Assembly (NCBI GenBank): GCA_035297145.1
Contig: DATGZN010000045.1
Location: 1-48,306 of the forward strand
Source of the DNA: QHXW01 sp035297145
GTDB lineage: Bacteria > Acidobacteriota > Terriglobia > Bryobacterales > Bryobacteraceae
Direction of reading: 5' to 3'
DNA length: 48,306 nucleotides
Position numbers and translations under genes: made by a program
The notes under the pieces: generated by a model
The model's database searches: none
Told to the model about the DNA's origin: nothing
What the model saw: the letters and a program-made list of their open reading frames with translations, nothing else
Shown here: piece by piece, positions 40,823 to 48,306 of the stretch
How the letters are laid out: every line of letters starts with the position of its first letter
How positions within the stretch are numbered: the first letter of the stretch is position 1

Positions 40823-42217
40823 TCATTCCAATGCAAAGCTCTGTCCCCAGCCCGGTAGCACGGTCTCGACGCCGAACTCATGCTGGATAGCGGTCTGCAA
40901 GGCCTCGGCGCCCTCAGGCTCGCCGTGCACAAGGAATACCTTTTTCAGCGTTCCCGCGAGTGGTTTCATCCACGTGAGCAGCTCGCCCTGATCGGCGTGG
41001 GCGCTTAGGGCTTGCAGGCTTTCGATCGAAGCACGGACGCGGATGGGCTCGCCGAACACCTTGACTTCTGGCCACCCATCGAGCAGCTTCCGTCCCAGCG
41101 TATCCGCGGCCTGATAACCGGTGATGAGCACAGTTGTGCGGGGATTCTCGAGGTTGTTGCGCAGGTGATGCAGAATGCGTCCCGCCTCACACATGCCCGA
41201 GGGCGAAATGATGATGCACGGACCATTCAGACTGTTCAACTTTTTGGATTCGCTGGCTTCCTGGATGTAAGTCAGGCGCTTGAATCCGAACGGATCGTTG
41301 CCGTTGGTCAAGAACTGGCGGGTCTGGTCGTTGAAGCACTCCGGATGTTTGCGGAAGACCTCGGTCACAGCGACGGCCAGCGGGCTATCCACGAACATTG
41401 GAATGTTGGGCACGCGATTTTCGTCCGACAGCTCGTGCAGTAATAGCGCCAGTTGTTGCGCGCGTCCCACGGCGAAGGCGGGCACGATGAGCTTGCCGCC
41501 GTGCGCGGCAGTGCGATTCACGACTTCGGCCAGCTTGTCCTTGACCAACCCCTCCTCTTCGTGCGAGCGGCCGCCGTAAGTGCTTTCCATAATGAGGTAT
41601 TCGGCCGCGGGCGGGGGATCCGGATTGCGAATGATGGGTAGGCTCGGGCGGCCCAGATCCCCCGAAAACAAGAGGCGAACCTCACGGCCGTTTTCGGTCG
41701 AGCGCAACAAAATCGTGGAGGACCCCAGAATGTGACCGGCGTCGTGAGCCTCATAGGCGAGCTTCGGGCTCAACTGCTTCGGCGTGTAGTAAGGAACCGG
41801 CTGGAACAGTGGCAGAGTTTGCTGGGCATCCTCGGTGGTGTAAAGCGGTTCGATCTCGTCCTCGCCACGATACTGCCGCCGCTTGTTCAAAAACTCAACG
41901 TCCTTCTCTTGAATGTGAGCGGTATCCAGCAGCATCGGTTGCGCGAGGTCGACCGTCGCCGGCGTAGTGTAAATCGGGCCGTTGAAACCGTTCTTCACCA
42001 GAAGCGGCAAATTGCCGGAATGGTCAATGTGCGCATGCGACAGGAGCACGGCGTCGATCGACGAAGGTGGAAATGGGAAATGCCGGTTACGCTGCTCGGC
42101 TTCCTTGCGGTGGCCCTGATACATGCCGCAATCCAAAAGATAGCGTTTGCCGTCGGCTTCCAGTTGATGCATGGAGCCGGTAACCGTTCGCGCGGCTCCC
42201 CAGAAAGTGAGTTTCAT
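40823..42217 (-). CDS. Beta-CASP metallo-beta-lactamase-fold RNase
   Basis: This encodes 464 residues. The zinc motif HAHIDH is at residues 61-66 and the beta-CASP blocks follow: FSGDLGRPSLPI, ESTYGGRSHEEE, VPAFAVGRAQQLALLL, ISPSGMCEAGRILHHL, ALSAHADQGELL and FLVHGEPEGA. This is the YSH1/CPSF-73-like branch of bacterial RNA-processing exo/endonucleases (RNase J/TTHA0252-like). It acts on RNA in the cytoplasm. Its start is 31 bases from the divergent GT39 start, so the two promoters must overlap. Confidence 0.93.
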   Translation of the reverse strand: MKLTFWGAARTVTGSMHQLEADGKRYLLDCGMYQGHRKEAEQRNRHFPFPPSSIDAVLLSHAHIDHSGNLPLLVKNGFNGPIYTTPATVDLAQPMLLDTAHIQEKDVEFLNKRRQYRGEDEIEPLYTTEDAQQTLPLFQPVPYYTPKQLSPKLAYEAHDAGHILGSSTILLRSTENGREVRLLFSGDLGRPSLPIIRNPDPPPAAEYLIMESTYGGRSHEEEGLVKDKLAEVVNRTAAHGGKLIVPAFAVGRAQQLALLLHELSDENRVPNIPMFVDSPLAVAVTEVFRKHPECFNDQTRQFLTNGNDPFGFKRLTYIQEASESKKLNSLNGPCIIISPSGMCEAGRILHHLRNNLENPRTTVLITGYQAADTLGRKLLDGWPEVKVFGEPIRVRASIESLQALSAHADQGELLTWMKPLAGTLKKVFLVHGEPEGAEALQTAIQHEFGVETVLPGWGQSFALE

Positions 42218-42248
42218 CCTGAAGTTCCTGTCGTGCCCGCTGGCCTAG

Positions 42249-43973
42249 GTGATTCGCCTCATACTGCTTGACGGCCGAACGGGCGATGCTGCTGATGTGG
42301 TGCGAAAAGCGCTGACACTCGGCGTTGTGTTGCTGGCCCTCGCCCCCGCCGCGCATCTGGCGTGGGTGGCGCGCGAGATGCCGCATTTCGGGCACCTTCA
42401 TGACGATAGCATCTATTTCGTTTGCGCCAAATCTCTCGCCGAAGGCAGAGGTTATCGGATTCTGAGCCTGCCCGCCGAGCCGTACCAAACCAAGTATCCG
42501 CCGCTGTGGCCGCTCGCGCTGGCGGCGATCTGGAAACTCGACCCGCGCTTTCCCGAAAATCTGCGCTGGGGAATGGCGCTGGCTTGGATCATGATGCCGG
42601 CGTTTGTGGCGCTCGCGTGGCGCTGGTTTCGGCGCTCCGGCTTCGGCCCAGGCTGGACTGCGGCGCTGTGCGCAACCATCGCCCTCAGCCCGTGCGTCAT
42701 TGTGTTGAGCGCGGGGATGATGAGCGATCTGGTCTTTTCCGTGGCTCTGCTGGCCGCGATATTGGCAATTGAGTCTGCCGGTCCCGGCACATGGCGTGCG
42801 ATCATCGCCGGCCTGCTGGCTGCATTGGCCTACCTGATCAAGACCGCGGCCCTGCCGCTGGCCCTCGCCGGCCCGTTGTGGCTGGCTGTTCAAAAACGCT
42901 ACCGCGCCGCGATCCTCATGTTCGCCGCCATGCTGCCCGCCGTGGCAAGCTGGATGCTCTGGAGCCGTGCGCACATGTCGCACGCCCGCGATCTCGTTTC
43001 GCTCTATTACACGGACTATATCGGCTACCAGGTCCTGAACGTTACCTGGCGCGACTTGCCCGTCGTCATGTGGAAGAACCTGGACGGCGTCTTCGCCGGC
43101 ATTGCGGAATTACTGATCTTCGATCTCGCGAACACGCCTTTCGGAATGCACCTGGCCCGCTTCCTGGCGGTCGTCGTGATTGCGGGCACCGTGCGCTTCG
43201 CTCGCCTGCACGGGATGACGGCGTACCATTGGTTCGCCCTGATGTACACAGCGATCCTGCTGGTCTGGCACTTCCCGCCGAACAACCGCTTCCTGCTGCC
43301 CTTGTTCCCGCTACTGCTGGCCGGCCTTGCAACGGAGCTGTCGAATCTCGCCGGCGTGGTTCGCCGCGCATGGCCGCGCGGCACGTCGAACCGCATCCTT
43401 TCATCCGCCATCGCCGCCGCACTCGCAGGCATCGTATGCCTCGGTGCGGTCTCGAACTTGCGCGCCGTCTTCCGCGATATTCCCGGGATCATCAGTCAGC
43501 ATCGCACCGTGCTCGCCAGCAACTGTGCAGCGTTCGCTTGGATCGCCCAACACGCACCCGCAGGCAACTTCTATGCCTACGATGACCCGGCGTTCTATCT
43601 CTACACCGGCCGTCACGCCGTCAGCCTGCCCGTCACTCCGCAACCCTTCTATCGCGAAGATCGCGAAGCCGTGCTGCGTCCTTTCCGCGCGATGCCGGTT
43701 TTCGCGCGCGAGCAGCACATCGGCTATTTCCTGTTCACCGCCGCGGACTTCCACCGCGACCTGCCCGACGCCGAACGAGCGGAGGTGCGGCGAATCCTGG
43801 CGAACGATCCAGATCTGACGCCCTTATATCGCTCGCCGCTAAGTTCCGTTCTCGAACTTGATCCCCACCGTGCGATTCCAGACACAAAGCGTGTGGAAAT
43901 TCGTACGTCAGAAGCGGTAAAAACTGCCGCCCATCACCCCTCTCTTTCATCCAACCTACCGAAGATTCAATAA
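42249..43973 (+). CDS. GT39/ArnT-like membrane glycosyltransferase
   Basis: This encodes 574 residues with a GTG start at 42249; another GTG near 42300, just before the first helix, is plausible. There are about eleven membrane helices. The first periplasmic loop has FGHLHDDSIYF followed by YQTKYPPLWPLALAA, the DD and K-Y-P-P motifs of GT-C mannosyl/aminoarabinose transferases. It ends with a small periplasmic domain. Substrates are unknown, but lipid-linked sugars and lipid A or protein acceptors are usual. It starts 31 bases from the divergent nuclease gene and is followed by a hairpin at 43975-43989. Confidence 0.85.
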   Translation: MIRLILLDGRTGDAADVVRKALTLGVVLLALAPAAHLAWVAREMPHFGHLHDDSIYFVCAKSLAEGRGYRILSLPAEPYQTKYPPLWPLALAAIWKLDPRFPENLRWGMALAWIMMPAFVALAWRWFRRSGFGPGWTAALCATIALSPCVIVLSAGMMSDLVFSVALLAAILAIESAGPGTWRAIIAGLLAALAYLIKTAALPLALAGPLWLAVQKRYRAAILMFAAMLPAVASWMLWSRAHMSHARDLVSLYYTDYIGYQVLNVTWRDLPVVMWKNLDGVFAGIAELLIFDLANTPFGMHLARFLAVVVIAGTVRFARLHGMTAYHWFALMYTAILLVWHFPPNNRFLLPLFPLLLAGLATELSNLAGVVRRAWPRGTSNRILSSAIAAALAGIVCLGAVSNLRAVFRDIPGIISQHRTVLASNCAAFAWIAQHAPAGNFYAYDDPAFYLYTGRHAVSLPVTPQPFYREDREAVLRPFRAMPVFAREQHIGYFLFTAADFHRDLPDAERAEVRRILANDPDLTPLYRSPLSSVLELDPHRAIPDTKRVEIRTSEAVKTAAHHPSLSSNLPKIQ

Positions 43974-43974
43974 G

Positions 43975-43989
43975 CTCCACTGCGTGGAG
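43975..43989 (+). terminator. Short hairpin after the GT39-like gene
   Basis: CTCCAC (43975-43980) and GTGGAG (43984-43989) pair around TGC, starting 2 bases after the stop codon. No U-tract follows, so termination would be weak; the hairpin also lies upstream of the next gene at 44025. Confidence 0.4.
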
Positions 43990-44024
43990 GACTAGTTGCA
44001 ATTTCCAGTCGCCGAGAGGTGCCT

Positions 44025-44999
44025 ATGTACGATCTCCGTAGTAAAGAAGACGAGCCGTCAACCGAACGGCCCGAATTTCCCGAATTGCCAACGCGGCGCG
44101 CGCATCGCGACGATCCCCAAGACCAACGTCACGCCGGTTTCTGGGTGGCCATTTTTTTGCTGGCCATCGCCATCGGTGGCCTTTGCTGGTATGGCTATCC
44201 GACCTTGAAACAAATGCCGGCGGTGATGGCGCAGTTTCCCGGATTGCAGAAATCGTTTGAAGGGGTGAGTGCGCGGCTGGCTGCAACTGAGTCCCAAATC
44301 AAAATGTGGGGCGCCAGCCACCAACAATTGCAGGATCGCGTAGCGCAAGTGGAAACCCGCACGGCAGCGCGCATTCAGGCGGCAAGCAAGCAGGCCCAAG
44401 CTCTAAGCGAGAAAGTGTATCAGCGCGTCCACGGCGAGATGGCGGCGCAGACGCAGGCCACCGACGCGAAACTCGCGCGGCTGGAATCGTCTAACGAGGC
44501 TAACCTTGAAAAACTTCAAACTGAAGTGGCCAGCCTGCGCGAGGAGACCGCCCGCCAGGCCGCCGAGCTTGGCAACGTGCGCGGTGAGATGGAACGCGAT
44601 GGGGCCAATCGCGATCGGCAACTCGTAAGCCTCAACCAGGAGGTCGGCCGCGAGTCGCGGGACGTCGAGAGCATTAACAACAAGCTCGCCGTGAAGCGCG
44701 TGGATTTTGAAGTCACGCGCAATCACAGCCAGCAGCTTACCGACGACCTCTCACTCGGCATCACCGGCACCGACGTGAGCCACCGCCGAGTCACCGGCTG
44801 GATGTGGGTCATGCCCGACCGCCGGACGATATGGCTGCAAAAGCAAGCCGCGCAGCAGCCGATCGTGTGGTACGGCTACCGCGACGGAAAACGCCGCGAA
44901 GTGGTGATCACCAACGTGGCCAAGAATTCCGTGAGCGGTTACGTGCTACTTCCCGTGGACGGCAACTCGACGGCTGCTTCCCCAGCCAAGGGCGATTAA
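44025..44999 (+). CDS. Single-pass membrane protein with long coiled coil
   Basis: This encodes 324 residues from ATG 44025 (GAGAGG upstream). A charged cytoplasmic N-terminus of about 40 residues is followed by one membrane helix (FWVAIFLLAIAIGGLCWYGY) and a long predicted coiled coil from about 65 to 230 (heptads in ATESQIKMWGASHQQLQDRV and SLREETARQAAELGNVRGEM). The C-terminal 80 residues form a compact domain with TGWMWVMPDRRTIWLQKQA and PIVWYGYRDGKRREVVITNV. No family was recognised; such a layout suggests a scaffold or sensor in the periplasm. It converges on the phosphoesterase gene. Confidence 0.7.
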   Translation: MYDLRSKEDEPSTERPEFPELPTRRAHRDDPQDQRHAGFWVAIFLLAIAIGGLCWYGYPTLKQMPAVMAQFPGLQKSFEGVSARLAATESQIKMWGASHQQLQDRVAQVETRTAARIQAASKQAQALSEKVYQRVHGEMAAQTQATDAKLARLESSNEANLEKLQTEVASLREETARQAAELGNVRGEMERDGANRDRQLVSLNQEVGRESRDVESINNKLAVKRVDFEVTRNHSQQLTDDLSLGITGTDVSHRRVTGWMWVMPDRRTIWLQKQAAQQPIVWYGYRDGKRREVVITNVAKNSVSGYVLLPVDGNSTAASPAKGD

Positions 45000-45032
45000 C
45001 ACACTGATTCCGAGGGAGTGAACCGGTTGTTT

Positions 45033-46133
45033 TTATTGGTTCAGATCGAAGCTGTCGATGGTCGAGCCGTCCGGTGTGTATGCCTCGACGTGCGCCGACT
45101 TTCCGGTGACCTTGAACCAGACAAAATTCTCCGTGCTGACGACCTTCTGCGTGATACCGGCGGGCGGCTTATCGACATCGTACAGAGGAGCGCCGCCACC
45201 GCCGCTGATGACGTAGTGCACGCCGTTTTTCAGGTAATGCTGATAGTTGTGGTCGTGGCCGAAGAGTCCGGCAGTCACGTGCTGTTTCTCGAATAGCGGC
45301 ATCAGCGCCATCATTTCCGGGTTGTCGCCTTGGCGCCGCGCGACTGCTGTGATGGGCGGATGGTGCGCCAGCACGAAGCGGAAGGCGGCATCCTGGCTCT
45401 TGGCAAGGTCGTCCTCCAGCCACCGTGTCTGCTCGGCCCAGAAACTCGCTTTTGCCGCGCTGCTCGCGGCAGAGTTGCCGATGTCGCTATTCATGATGGA
45501 GAAGTGCGCCTGTCCCCAATCGAACGAATAGTAGGGCAGGGCTTGGTCGAAGAATTCGTAGTACAGGCGATTGTTCCGTTCGTGATTCCCCAAAGTTGGG
45601 AAAAACGCCGTCTTGCTGAGAAGTTCACGCTCGATGTCGAAGAACACCGGCCATAGCGATGAATCCGCCCCATTCTCTACCATGTCGCCGGATTGCAGAG
45701 CAAAATCGGGGGTGCCGTGTTTCATCACCGCAGCCATGACGCGGCGATGCACATCGTGGCGGGTCCTGTTGTCTCCGTAGACCACAAATTGGAAGTCGGC
45801 CGTCCCAATGGGAGCGGTCTTAAACGAACCGCGGCCCTCGTCACGCCCCAGTGCGTCGTAATAGTATGTCGTGCCGGGCTTCAACCCCGGGTAGGTGACC
45901 TTCTCGGCGCGGAGCACGGGAACGGTTTTCTCGGCCTTGCCGGGCTCGGTGCCTAGACTAGCCGAGCCTGTCTCGACGATCCAAATCACCGTGGCTGACC
46001 TCGGCCCGACGTGCACAACGAACGGCCCGCCGACCAGCTTATCGGCAGCCAGCACGGGCAGCCGGGATAAAAGCAAAGCGCAAATGAGTGCCATGGAGTT
46101 AATGGCAGGCTTTCTGCCGGACCTTACTGACAT
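45033..46133 (-). CDS. Purple-acid-phosphatase-like metallophosphoesterase, exported
   Basis: This encodes 366 residues from ATG 46133, chosen because AAGGAG lies 9 bases upstream. A signal peptide (ALICALLLSRLPVLAA) precedes a fibronectin-like domain (GPFVVHVGPRSATVIWIVE, YPGLKPGTTYYY) and then the phosphoesterase core: GDNR (120-123), GDMVENG (149-155), GNHE (182-185), LAHHPP and FGHDHNYQ. All five metal-binding motifs are present. It hydrolyses phosphomonoesters or diesters in the periplasm; the substrate is unknown. It is separated from the radical SAM gene by about 150 bases. Confidence 0.9.
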   Translation of the reverse strand: MSVRSGRKPAINSMALICALLLSRLPVLAADKLVGGPFVVHVGPRSATVIWIVETGSASLGTEPGKAEKTVPVLRAEKVTYPGLKPGTTYYYDALGRDEGRGSFKTAPIGTADFQFVVYGDNRTRHDVHRRVMAAVMKHGTPDFALQSGDMVENGADSSLWPVFFDIERELLSKTAFFPTLGNHERNNRLYYEFFDQALPYYSFDWGQAHFSIMNSDIGNSAASSAAKASFWAEQTRWLEDDLAKSQDAAFRFVLAHHPPITAVARRQGDNPEMMALMPLFEKQHVTAGLFGHDHNYQHYLKNGVHYVISGGGGAPLYDVDKPPAGITQKVVSTENFVWFKVTGKSAHVEAYTPDGSTIDSFDLNQ

Positions 46134-46284
46134 TCGTGGTTGCTCCTTCGTAGCGTACTCGCCGAACGTTCCTGGAAGTGTTTGGTATGCGCACCAGCGA
46201 ATGTCTGCTTCGCATCGCCGCGTGCTCAAGCCACGATATCATGCCACGGATTCTTGGCGTGTTACATCTTCGTTGCGAAGATTC

Positions 46285-47955
46285 TCAACCAATGCTGGCG
46301 CTGCAGGCCACTGGTTGCCGCGAAGACGACACCTGCGCCCGCTCGAGAGCCTCGCACTCCTGCTCAAGCTCGTCCGCGACCTGATGCGCATAGATCACAA
46401 AATGGTGGGCGGAAAGCAGCACCATGAATCCGAGCCACATTTTCGCCGGCTGGCGTGCCCAGTTCCAGGCCATGAGCCAGAGAAACTTCCAATAGGCGCG
46501 ACGGTAGCTGGAGCGCACTCCCTGCCGCCACATGGATGCCCACAGCACGCGAAGGTTGTAGGACATTGGCAGGTTGGGCGGGCGCTGCCCACGTGGGTTC
46601 CAAACCTGCAAAGAGCGGAACGCCCGTTGGAAGAACGGCTCGGCTTCGTACAATCCCGCGAGCAAGCGGCTCAAGCCTCTCAGCAGCACCGGCAAGGGAA
46701 GCACGGTGCGGAAATTGGGCGCGCTGAAATTGGAAGTGGCCTGGCTGTCCTCGATCAGGCGGCCTTCCGTCTTCATCCGGTCGTACAGCGCTGTGGTGGG
46801 AGGCGCTTGCAAGACACCCGCCATGGCCCAAGCGATGGCCGTCCGGTCGATAAACTCCAGTTGTCGATCGAAAATGGTCTCGTCGTCGGAATCGAAGCCG
46901 ACGATAAACCCACCCAAGACCCATAACCCGGCCTCTTGAATGGCGCGGATCTGTTGCATGTTGTCGCGGCGCAGGTTCTGAAACTTTTTCGATTCCTTCA
47001 GCGCCTCGTTGGATGGCGTCTCGATGCCGATGAAAACGTACATGAAGTTCGCTTCCACCATGGCGGCGAGCAAGTCGGGGCGGTCGGCCAGGTCGATGGA
47101 GGCCTCGGTGTAGAACGAGAAGGGGCGCTCGTGGCGCTGCTGCCAGGCGGTCAGGTCGTGCGCCAGCGCCAGAGCTTGGCGATAATTGCCAATGAAGTTG
47201 TCGTCGACAATAAATACCTCGTTGCGCCAGCCGAGCCGGTGCAGCGTGTCGAGTTCTGCGAGGATCTGTGCGGACGTCTTGGTTCGCGGCCGGCGGCCAT
47301 AGATCGTGATGATGTCGCAGAATTCGCATTGAAACGGACAGCCACGCGAGAACTGCACGGGCATCGACGTGTATTTGTCCCGACGCAGCAGATCGTAGCG
47401 CGGCACCGGGCTCCGTGTCATGTCGGGTTTGTCGGAAACACGGTATAAAGCGCGCGCGGTACCCTGCTCCAGCGCGGCCGCGATATCCGCAAAGGCTTCT
47501 TCCGCTTCCCCAACGAGCACGTGATCGGCTTCCAAAAGCAGCAGCTCCGGTTGAGTGCTGGCCCACGGACCGCCAATAAAGGTTCGGCGTCCGTGAGACC
47601 GCGCACGCGCCAGAACTGCCAGGGCGTCGGCACGTTGTGCGTGCATGGCGCTCACCATCACCAGGTCGGCCCATGCGAGGTCTTCATCTCGCAGATCGTC
47701 GAAGGCATGATCGATGAGGCGGATGTTCCACGTGGGGGGGCAGAGCGCCGCGACCGTGATCAGACCCAGCGGAGGCGTCATGGCGCGCTCGGGAATCATC
47801 TCCAGCACTCCTTCGAAGCCCCAGAACGACGGCGGAAACCGGGGCCACACCATCAGCACGTTGATGTGGGTGCCCAAGGGCGGAAACGATCCTGCCGGAC
47901 CTTCCTCGGGCAGGATGGGAAACGGTAGAGCAAAGCTGGCGTCAGTCCTATGCAA
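46285..47955 (-). CDS. B12-binding radical SAM protein (DUF4070 type)
   Basis: This encodes 556 residues from TTG 47955, with AGGAGG 6 bases upstream. Residues 30-160 form a cobalamin-binding Rossmann domain (PPLGLITVAALCPPTWNIRL, ADLVMVSAMHAQRADALAVL) without the DxHxxG histidine. The radical SAM cluster is RGCPFQCEFCDI, with C206, C210 and C213 binding the 4Fe-4S cluster. The C-terminal part (PPTTALYDRMKTEGRL onward, with basic and hydrophobic segments) is the DUF4070-type domain. The family includes methylases such as HpnP for hopanoids, but no hopanoid genes are nearby and the substrate is not identifiable. Confidence 0.88.
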   Translation of the reverse strand: MHRTDASFALPFPILPEEGPAGSFPPLGTHINVLMVWPRFPPSFWGFEGVLEMIPERAMTPPLGLITVAALCPPTWNIRLIDHAFDDLRDEDLAWADLVMVSAMHAQRADALAVLARARSHGRRTFIGGPWASTQPELLLLEADHVLVGEAEEAFADIAAALEQGTARALYRVSDKPDMTRSPVPRYDLLRRDKYTSMPVQFSRGCPFQCEFCDIITIYGRRPRTKTSAQILAELDTLHRLGWRNEVFIVDDNFIGNYRQALALAHDLTAWQQRHERPFSFYTEASIDLADRPDLLAAMVEANFMYVFIGIETPSNEALKESKKFQNLRRDNMQQIRAIQEAGLWVLGGFIVGFDSDDETIFDRQLEFIDRTAIAWAMAGVLQAPPTTALYDRMKTEGRLIEDSQATSNFSAPNFRTVLPLPVLLRGLSRLLAGLYEAEPFFQRAFRSLQVWNPRGQRPPNLPMSYNLRVLWASMWRQGVRSSYRRAYWKFLWLMAWNWARQPAKMWLGFMVLLSAHHFVIYAHQVADELEQECEALERAQVSSSRQPVACSASIG

Positions 47956-48306
47956 GGGTATCCTCCTAGGCAGATGCGATGACGATTGCGGTAGTCAGAG
48001 AGGAGAGTGCACCCTGGCGCGCAAACACCAAGTAACCAGTCCCGAGGCTGGCCGAATGATGGTACGCCTTTTCCTATCCTGCGTCAACTAGAACAACACC
48101 TAGCTGATTCGCTTGATTTTCGGGCCGAGCCGCCCGTACCATGCGGCTTCCGACGGGATTAGAATCTAGGAACTTGTTGAAATAGCCCATCCACAGGCAT
48201 TCCGATTCGAGTTTTCGCGTGGATGGGACATTCTCGCGAGGCCTGGTTGGCTCTCCAAGCTGCGCACTCGGCACCGTCCGCCGCTGTGCACTACGCTCCC
48301 GCCGGC
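47956..48306. other. Right-edge intergenic region upstream of the radical SAM gene
   Basis: No gene is supported in this 351-base stretch. It contains the promoter at 48059-48087. The part from about 48165 onward (GAACTTGTTGAAATAGCCCA and following) has lower GC and looks unlike its neighbours; it could be the margin of an insertion element that continues outside the window, but no terminal repeat or transposase is visible. Confidence 0.4.
48059..48087 (-). promoter_or_regulatory. Sigma70-type promoter for the radical SAM gene
   Basis: On the minus strand TTGACG (48082-48087) and TACCAT (48059-48064) are 17 bases apart. Transcription would begin near 48052, giving a leader of about 97 bases before the TTG at 47955. 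I do not see a cobalamin riboswitch in that leader, though it is too short to be certain by eye. Confidence 0.5.

Noticed and set aside
48165..48274. Right-edge sequence considered as an insertion-sequence end
   Set aside because: No terminal inverted repeat, target duplication or transposase motif is visible inside the window, so it is only mentioned as a possibility.

Overview
The window looks like chromosomal DNA of a GC-rich Gram-negative bacterium, most likely an Acidobacteriota of the Bryobacterales/Solibacter type. This is an inference from gene content: LPS heptosyltransferases, a PadR regulator beside a permease of the acidobacterial 'ADOP' type, an M2 (ACE-like) peptidase, Tat-exported Gfo/Idh/MocA proteins, multi-Ig secreted proteins and a secreted caspase-PEGA-TPR protein. 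No rRNA, tRNA, CRISPR array or intact transposon was recognised.

Layout. 1-650: an AT-richer edge with a partial ORF and a small winged-helix-like protein. 898-2085: an unknown multi-pass membrane protein with a duplicated D-W-H/G-D/P-H motif. 2090-6524 (minus): acyl-CoA dehydrogenase, a MeaB G-domain fused to methylmalonyl-CoA epimerase, MTA phosphorylase and a GT9-like protein. 6660-8859 (minus): Gfo/Idh/MocA oxidoreductase and aldo/keto reductase. 8984-9448: CoA-binding protein. 9459-17208 (minus): a tightly packed run surA-like, YhaM-like, waaF, a degenerate nucleotidyltransferase, waaC, ICMT-like, DUF1697, M2 peptidase. It makes an envelope-biogenesis operon together, in function, with the heptose adenylyltransferase gene next to mfd (19949-23888). 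17240-17590 holds a sulfotransferase remnant, and 17872-19935 a GT-C membrane protein.

23895-28511 is an accessory patch: REP-like palindromes, a frameshifted orphan HigA antitoxin, an OPT transporter, a PadR gene followed by a decayed ADOP permease, and a DUF4239-type membrane protein. 28537-36984 is the most unusual region. After a DUF1684 protein come two divergent operons encoding only exported proteins: an Ig-like protein with a membrane tail, a beta-propeller and a five-module putative-Ig protein on the minus strand; two DUF4384 proteins and an orthocaspase-PEGA-TPR protein on the plus strand. I propose these as one extracytoplasmic module.

36994-40777 holds a trans-aconitate methyltransferase, a HigBA toxin-antitoxin pair with a palindromic operator, a 51-residue lipoprotein, a second oxidoreductase and a DUF433/DUF5615 toxin-antitoxin pair. 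40823-47955 holds a beta-CASP nuclease, a GT39-like protein, a coiled-coil membrane protein, a purple-acid-phosphatase-like phosphoesterase and a B12-binding radical SAM enzyme with a good promoter. Functional names come from recognisable motifs read by eye; no database search was run.
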